Below are positions 59,545 to 64,000 of a stretch of 64,000 nt of DNA, in pieces. The notes beneath the pieces are model-generated. The model did not search any database, was not told where the DNA came from, and saw only the letters and a program-made list of their open reading frames with translations. The position numbers and the translations under genes are program-made. The number at the start of each line of letters is the position of its first letter. Position 1 is the stretch's first letter. Origin of the DNA: Photobacterium gaetbulicola Gung47 (lineage in GTDB: Bacteria; Pseudomonadota; Gammaproteobacteria; Enterobacterales; Vibrionaceae); NCBI GenBank assembly GCA_000940995.1, contig CP005973.1, forward strand, positions 1,736,001 through 1,800,000, given 5' to 3'.

Positions 59545-60516
59545 ATGGGATCTATCAACAAGCTTCTTGCCTACACCAGTGCCGCCGTTCTACTGGGTAC
59601 CTCGACACTATCTTTTGCCGAAAGCCGTTTTGTCACCATAGGTACCGGAGGCGTGACAGGAGTATATTACCCAACGGGTGGGGCAATCTGCCGCTTGGTC
59701 AATAAAGACAGAAAAGATCACAATATCCGCTGCTCGGTCGAAAGTACCGGTGGTTCTATCTACAACATCAATACTATCCGTGCTGGCGAGCTTGATTTAG
59801 GTATCGCCCAGTCTGACTGGCAATACCACGCCTACAACGGCACCAGCAAATTTGCCGATAACGGGGCATACAAAAATCTGCGAGCTGTGTTCTCCATCCA
59901 CCCAGAGCCGTTTACCATTGTTGCCCGTGCTGACTCGGGGATCAAAACCTTCGAAGATCTCAAGGGCAAGCGCGTCAATATCGGCAACCCAGGTTCTGGC
60001 CAGCGCGGCACCATGGAAGTGCTGATGGACAGGTACGGCTGGACAATGAAAGACTTCAAACTGGCCTCTGAGCTAAAAGCCTCCGAACAATCCAAAGCAC
60101 TGTGTGACAACAAAATTGATGCCATGATTTATACCGTTGGCCACCCTAGCGGCGCCATCAAAGAAGCCACCACATCTTGCGATAGCAAAATCATTACCGT
60201 TGCCGGCGACAAGGTTAACAAGCTAATCGAGGACAACAGCTTCTACCGTGTGGCGACAGTGCCAGGCGGTATGTACAAGGGGAATGCGATTGATGTCACT
60301 ACCTTTGGAGTCGGTGCCACCTTTGTTTCTTCAACGTCAGTGCCGGACGATGTGGTGTACAGCATCGTCAAATCGGTATTCGAAAACTTCGATGACTTCA
60401 AGAGACTTCACCCTGCCTTTGCTCACTTGAAAAAAGAAGAGATGATCAGAGACGGCCTTTCTGCCCCGCTACATCCGGGTGCAGCAAAATACTACAAAGA
60501 AGTTGGCTTGATGTAA
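59545..60516 (+). CDS. TAXI-family TRAP transporter solute-binding protein
   Basis: The 323-residue protein has a signal peptide ending at LSFAES and the TAXI opening VTIGTGGVTGVYYPTGGAI, with GELDLGIAQSDWQYHAYNG and GKRVNIGNPGSGQRGTMEVL. TAXI proteins feed TRAP permeases with organic acids or glutamate-like ligands. No TRAP membrane subunit gene follows: a terminator comes 30 bp after the stop, so the permease must lie elsewhere. Its operon with an aminotransferase and BKACE enzyme suggests import of the same substrate. Confidence 0.88.
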   Translation: MGSINKLLAYTSAAVLLGTSTLSFAESRFVTIGTGGVTGVYYPTGGAICRLVNKDRKDHNIRCSVESTGGSIYNINTIRAGELDLGIAQSDWQYHAYNGTSKFADNGAYKNLRAVFSIHPEPFTIVARADSGIKTFEDLKGKRVNIGNPGSGQRGTMEVLMDRYGWTMKDFKLASELKASEQSKALCDNKIDAMIYTVGHPSGAIKEATTSCDSKIITVAGDKVNKLIEDNSFYRVATVPGGMYKGNAIDVTTFGVGATFVSSTSVPDDVVYSIVKSVFENFDDFKRLHPAFAHLKKEEMIRDGLSAPLHPGAAKYYKEVGLM

Positions 60517-60545
60517 TTTGATTATCAGCATGTCATGCTTGAACC

Positions 60546-60573
60546 AAAAAAGAGCGCATATGCGCTCTTTTTT
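60546..60573. terminator. Bidirectional rho-independent terminator
   Basis: AAAAAAGAGCGCATATGCGCTCTTTTTT is a near-perfect palindrome with A and T runs on either side, shared by the TAXI operon and the converging dipeptidase gene. Confidence 0.9.
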
Positions 60574-60603
60574 ATGGCTTAAACCTATCCAAGCGGAGAC
60601 TCA

Positions 60604-62076
60604 TCAAAGACTCATAATCTTCTTGAACTCTTCTTCGCTGTATTTTTTCTCGGTGCTCTTGGTTAGATCCGTCATCATCTTGTAGCGGATCTCTGTTGCC
60701 ATGCTCAAGGTACGCTGCAGCTGGCCGTAAGAGAAATCAGACGCCATTTCTACCGCTGTCGCCTTGTCCTGGTTGTACATATCTTTGAGCAGCATATCCA
60801 TGTTGCTGACTTGCTTGTACAACTTGCTCTCTTCCTTATCCCAAGTTGCTTTCAACATTGGCAGGTACTTATCCGGATTGGCGGTTGCCAATGCCGTCAG
60901 GCTGCGGAACTGCCAGTAAGCCGAGTCATCACTGTAGGTATCAGTCCCGACCGTATAAGGCACTGGGTACTCTTGCAGACTGGTATAGAGCGGAACCAAC
61001 ACCGACTCAGACAGCACACCGTAACTCTGCCAGATGATCCCCTGGAACTCTTCAGGCATGTCCGGGCGAAGCTGAATAATATGCGATTCAAGCTGGCGCT
61101 CTACCCGAATAGGCCGCTCACCCTTCTCTGCCAGCTCGGTGCCTTCATAGGTCGAGCTCAGTACGCTGGCCACATCCTTGACCGAGATTTTGTCATCGGG
61201 CCTCATGAACAGCGGGTACTGCTGCTCACGGGTGTCCTGTACCTGCGAAGGTGTCAGCATCGCCTGCCCCAACCACTCGCGGTCAACATTATAGGTATCA
61301 CCAATGACCCCAAAGGCCTTGGCAAAATTGAATGAACGAGCATCGGGTTTATCCAGCAATTTATGCTGTTTAACAAACTGCAGCAGCCCTTTGGAGTGCA
61401 TTACATCCGGTGCATCCAGGTCGACACCGTGGATCCGCAAGCCATTGGCAATCATCGCATAGCTGTCATCCGGCACTTTCACCGCAATCCAGTGATGCCC
61501 CGAGCCGATTTCGAACAGCCATGCTTCATTAATATCGGCAATGTACAGGCTGTTACCTTCGCCAGCGCCGTACTCTTCAATGTAGTGGCCAAGCAGCTCG
61601 ACGCCTTGTTTGGCGGTTTTCACCTGCGGCAGGATCAGGGTCGGGATCACCGCTTCGATGATCCCCGGCTTCACCAAAGGATCGGCCTTGGCGGCTTTTT
61701 CGTTAACCTCGGCACTGGTGGTCGCAGAAACTGCAACATTGTACTGGTTGATACCGCGCTCTTCGTAATACTTGCCGTCTTTGTCGACCGTTAGCGCATC
61801 CCAATCCGGTATTGCCGAGTAGGCATAAAACTGGGTAGGCATAGGCACAACCAACCCATTGCCCAAGGTCCAATCGCCCTGTTCGTTGATTTGCTGCGGG
61901 CGGTAGGCGAGGTATTTATTCCAGTTATTAATACCAAAGTCTTCGTTGCGGGCAATCATGATACTGCCATCGACCGATGCGCCTTTACCGACAATCAATC
62001 CCGTACAGGCATTGGCACTCATACTCAGTGCAGACAGCACAGCCGCACTCAACAGCGTAACAGACAATTTCGTCAT
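60604..62076 (-). CDS. C69-family dipeptidase, exported
   Basis: The 490-residue protein has a signal peptide ending SANA and a predicted N-terminal nucleophile Cys24 in ACTGLIVGKGASVDGS, with GSIMIARNEDF following, the classical C69 (PepD-like) start. Conserved WLFEIGSGHHWIAVKVPDD lies mid-protein. C69 enzymes cut dipeptides with broad specificity; a signal peptide places it in the periplasm or outside. Mature processing at the signal site would expose the Cys directly. Confidence 0.88.
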   Translation of the reverse strand: MTKLSVTLLSAAVLSALSMSANACTGLIVGKGASVDGSIMIARNEDFGINNWNKYLAYRPQQINEQGDWTLGNGLVVPMPTQFYAYSAIPDWDALTVDKDGKYYEERGINQYNVAVSATTSAEVNEKAAKADPLVKPGIIEAVIPTLILPQVKTAKQGVELLGHYIEEYGAGEGNSLYIADINEAWLFEIGSGHHWIAVKVPDDSYAMIANGLRIHGVDLDAPDVMHSKGLLQFVKQHKLLDKPDARSFNFAKAFGVIGDTYNVDREWLGQAMLTPSQVQDTREQQYPLFMRPDDKISVKDVASVLSSTYEGTELAEKGERPIRVERQLESHIIQLRPDMPEEFQGIIWQSYGVLSESVLVPLYTSLQEYPVPYTVGTDTYSDDSAYWQFRSLTALATANPDKYLPMLKATWDKEESKLYKQVSNMDMLLKDMYNQDKATAVEMASDFSYGQLQRTLSMATEIRYKMMTDLTKSTEKKYSEEEFKKIMSL

Positions 62077-62253
62077 CGTATCTCTCCTATGGTGTTAACA
62101 CCTATTGAGGAAGTGAAATATTATTCATTTATTCTTTTTATTTCGATTAAATTAGCACAATGATCGACTAACAAATCAAAAAGCAGTGTAAACACAAACA
62201 GGGAGAATGTTTGCTGATAAGATCACGAATAAGGATTTACGAGAAAATTAATG

Positions 62254-63168
62254 CTAGGAAGCATGACCTTGGCTGCTGGCCATCATTTCAGTGAGCCACT
62301 GGGTAAATACACACACCTTGCGGGCATGGCGTTTATAGTGAGGCACAATAATGTAATAGCCATAATGACTGGCCATCATTGATTTGAGTGGGTTGAATAG
62401 CTCAGATGTGTTGATGATTAAGTCATCGACCATAAAATCAGGTAACAATGCCAGCCCCTGCTGGTTTTTCACCGCTTCCAGCGACATATAGAAATGCTCG
62501 AACCCAACCCCATAAAATTCCATCGGGTAGGCAATCTTGTGGTGGATTCTGAACTGCTCCCACAACTGCGGCCGGGTAACCTGGGGCAGGAATACATGCT
62601 TTGCCAGATCATCAATTTCCCTAATTGGCTGCTGACGCAATAACGCTGCCGAAGCCACCAGCCTTAGGTTTTCTCTGCACAACAAGGTGGCATTGTCGTA
62701 GTGCTTGGCCAACGGCAGGCAACGAATAACAATGTCATTATCACCGCTGATATCATGCACAAGCCCGTCCCCCGTTTTGAGCTGCACCTGAAGGTGGGGA
62801 AAAGCTCGGACAAAGCCGTTTATCCGCGGAATCAGCCAAAGGCTAGCAAATGAAGGGGACACATTGACCGTCAGCACCTCCTCAACCTGATCGAGCTGGC
62901 GCAAACCCGCCGTGGCGTTTTGCAGCGCTTCCAAGGCTTCGACGATTTGCGGTAAATAGCGCAGCCCTATGCGGGTGAGCCGAATTCCATTGAGGTGCCG
63001 CTCGAACAAAGGCTGCCCCAGCTGTTGTTCCAGCAGGGAAATCTGTTTACTCACAGCCCCTTGGGTGAGCGAGAGCTCCCTGGCGGCTTTGGAAAAGCTC
63101 AAATGATTCGCCACAGCGATGAAAGTTCTAAGCGCCCTTATCGAAGGGAGCTCTTTCATATTTAACAC
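62254..63168 (-). CDS. LysR-family transcriptional regulator
   Basis: The 304-residue protein has the N-terminal winged helix (RALRTFIAVANHLSFSKAARELSLTQGAVSKQISLLEQQLG) and an effector-binding domain. The early SLTQGAVSKQI and WLIPRINGFVRAFP resemble the GcvA branch. GTG at 63168 has AAGGTG five bases upstream; ATG 63159 is equally possible. It faces away from the dipeptidase gene, and its target is unknown. Confidence 0.9.
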   Translation of the reverse strand: MLNMKELPSIRALRTFIAVANHLSFSKAARELSLTQGAVSKQISLLEQQLGQPLFERHLNGIRLTRIGLRYLPQIVEALEALQNATAGLRQLDQVEEVLTVNVSPSFASLWLIPRINGFVRAFPHLQVQLKTGDGLVHDISGDNDIVIRCLPLAKHYDNATLLCRENLRLVASAALLRQQPIREIDDLAKHVFLPQVTRPQLWEQFRIHHKIAYPMEFYGVGFEHFYMSLEAVKNQQGLALLPDFMVDDLIINTSELFNPLKSMMASHYGYYIIVPHYKRHARKVCVFTQWLTEMMASSQGHAS

Positions 63169-63283
63169 AGCCGCACCTTACCCCGTTGACAATTGAAATC
63201 TAATTTATGCTTTACCTCATCGAGGTTCAATAATAATCAAGCACATCCGCGATACGAAATTGAGCCAGCGAAGTGCTTTGCAG

Positions 63284-63307
63284 AAAAAAGGAGCCCAAAA
63301 GGCTCCT
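63284..63307 (-). terminator. Rho-independent terminator of the acetyltransferase gene
   Basis: AGGAGCC-TTTTG-GGCTCCT followed by T6 on the minus strand, 10 bp after the stop codon. Confidence 0.9.
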
Positions 63308-63316
63308 CTCTTGTCG

Positions 63317-63946
63317 TTACTCAAATAACAAGTGGGCTTTCTCCAACGCATCGATATCATCACTGCAGATCAGCTCTCTCAAGGCGTCGAACTTGCTCTC
63401 GGGCCATTCGTAGATGTTCAGGGCCAGCAAACGCGCGATGGTCGCTGGCTCAAACCGTTTACGGATAGTTTTCGCAGGACTGCCGCCGACAATAGTATAG
63501 GGCTCGACATCTTTGGTGATCACGCTATTGGCAGCGACAATCGCCCCTTCGCCAATGGTAACGCCAGGCATGATCATCGCGCGCATGCCAATCCAGCAAC
63601 CATCCCCAAGGTGGGTGTCCCCTTTTGATTGGTAGGCTTCGTCAATCTTGTCCATGAACGGGTAAAGCGAAAACCAATCGGCACGGTGGGTATGGTTACC
63701 CCCCATCAGTATCACCGCTTCGGCACCGATACAGACATAGTCGCCAATATAGAGTTTGTCGATTTCCCAGCGAGGTTCACGGTGACAGGTTTGCTCATCG
63801 CCGTGGAGGTAACGCACCACAGAACGCTCGAACCCATTATCGTAAGCATCGCTGTAATAGCTATGGCTGCCTTTGATGATAATGTTTTTGTTTTTGACGG
63901 TTTCATGGAGCATTTCCATTTTCGTCCAGTGCTTGTTGCCCATCAT
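63317..63946 (-). CDS. CatB/VAT-type hexapeptide acetyltransferase
   Basis: The 209-residue protein has the left-handed beta-helix repeats LYIGDYVCIGAEAVILMGG and GDGCWIGMRAMIMPGVTIGEGAIVAANSVIT, catalytic His in GGNHTHRADW, and VGGSPAKTIRKRF, typical of xenobiotic acetyltransferases. Members acetylate chloramphenicol or streptogramins, but chromosomal Vibrionaceae copies may act on other hydroxyl compounds. The gene is complete inside the window; resistance function cannot be claimed. Confidence 0.87.
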   Translation of the reverse strand: MMGNKHWTKMEMLHETVKNKNIIIKGSHSYYSDAYDNGFERSVVRYLHGDEQTCHREPRWEIDKLYIGDYVCIGAEAVILMGGNHTHRADWFSLYPFMDKIDEAYQSKGDTHLGDGCWIGMRAMIMPGVTIGEGAIVAANSVITKDVEPYTIVGGSPAKTIRKRFEPATIARLLALNIYEWPESKFDALRELICSDDIDALEKAHLLFE

Positions 63947-64000
63947 TGCTCAGTTCTCTTTGAAACAGGAAAAACAGTAACCGATGAAAAGCAGTTCGAG

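Noticed and set aside
63317..63946. Chloramphenicol resistance gene
   Set aside because: The CatB-type family is broad and nothing in the sequence or context shows a drug substrate.

Overview
The window looks like chromosomal DNA of a marine gammaproteobacterium of the family Vibrionaceae, probably a Photobacterium- or Vibrio-like species. This rests on gene content: sucrose genes, RstAB, an AOX, a lysine-riboswitch NhaC antiporter, a BCCT carrier, PTS sugar uptake, and duplicated tRNA-Ser/tRNA-Asp operons with strong terminators. Species assignment is inference. No phage, conjugation module, CRISPR array or rRNA operon was seen. The one intact mobile element is a group II intron.

Layout. 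1-4.5 kb: 3' end of a GH32 sucrose hydrolase gene, a RimB/RimK-like operon with a deacylase-like third gene, and a fructokinase gene. 4.5-19.5 kb, the most unusual region: a twelve-gene minus-strand operon reading ACP, four ketosynthase-fold proteins (two with complete active sites, one with no active-site residues, one with Gln for Cys), an aminotransferase fused to an acyl-ACP-reductase-like domain, two short-chain reductases, an outer-membrane protein, a LolA-like periplasmic protein, an MMPL/RND exporter and a TetR regulator. Together they suggest synthesis, reductive-aminative release and export of a lipid-like amine. 19.7-29.2 kb: envelope proteins, an RstAB-like two-component system, an exported dioxygenase, an alcohol dehydrogenase and two copies of a tRNA-Ser/tRNA-Asp operon. 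The second copy trails into decayed tRNA/terminator modules, one interrupted by a 1,889-nt group IIC-like intron whose ends can be read from an empty-site repeat next to it.

29.3-38.1 kb: Nudix hydrolase, M14 carboxypeptidase, lipoprotein alkaline phosphatase, BCCT transporter, lysine riboswitch with NhaC-type antiporter, and D-Ala-D-Ala ligase. 38.1-46.7 kb: a 6-phospho-beta-glucosidase and PTS EIIBC pair next to eda, gntK, edd and a GntR-type repressor. Palindromic GntR-like sites tie these together, and the arrangement suggests use of an aldonate-containing beta-glucoside such as cellobionate. A low-GC pair of unknown genes, one broken at an A8 tract, sits between edd and gntR.

47-48 kb: an alternative oxidase gene, then a gene-free stretch with an orphan minus-strand terminator that may mark a small RNA. 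48.2-57.1 kb: a taurine locus (tauABC, taurine:pyruvate aminotransferase, MocR/TauR regulator, TauE-type exporter, short-chain reductase, alanine dehydrogenase). Its gene set fits using taurine as a nitrogen source with isethionate excreted. 57.2-64 kb: a class III aminotransferase, a BKACE-family enzyme and a TAXI solute-binding protein in one operon, then a C69 dipeptidase, a LysR regulator and a CatB-like acetyltransferase.
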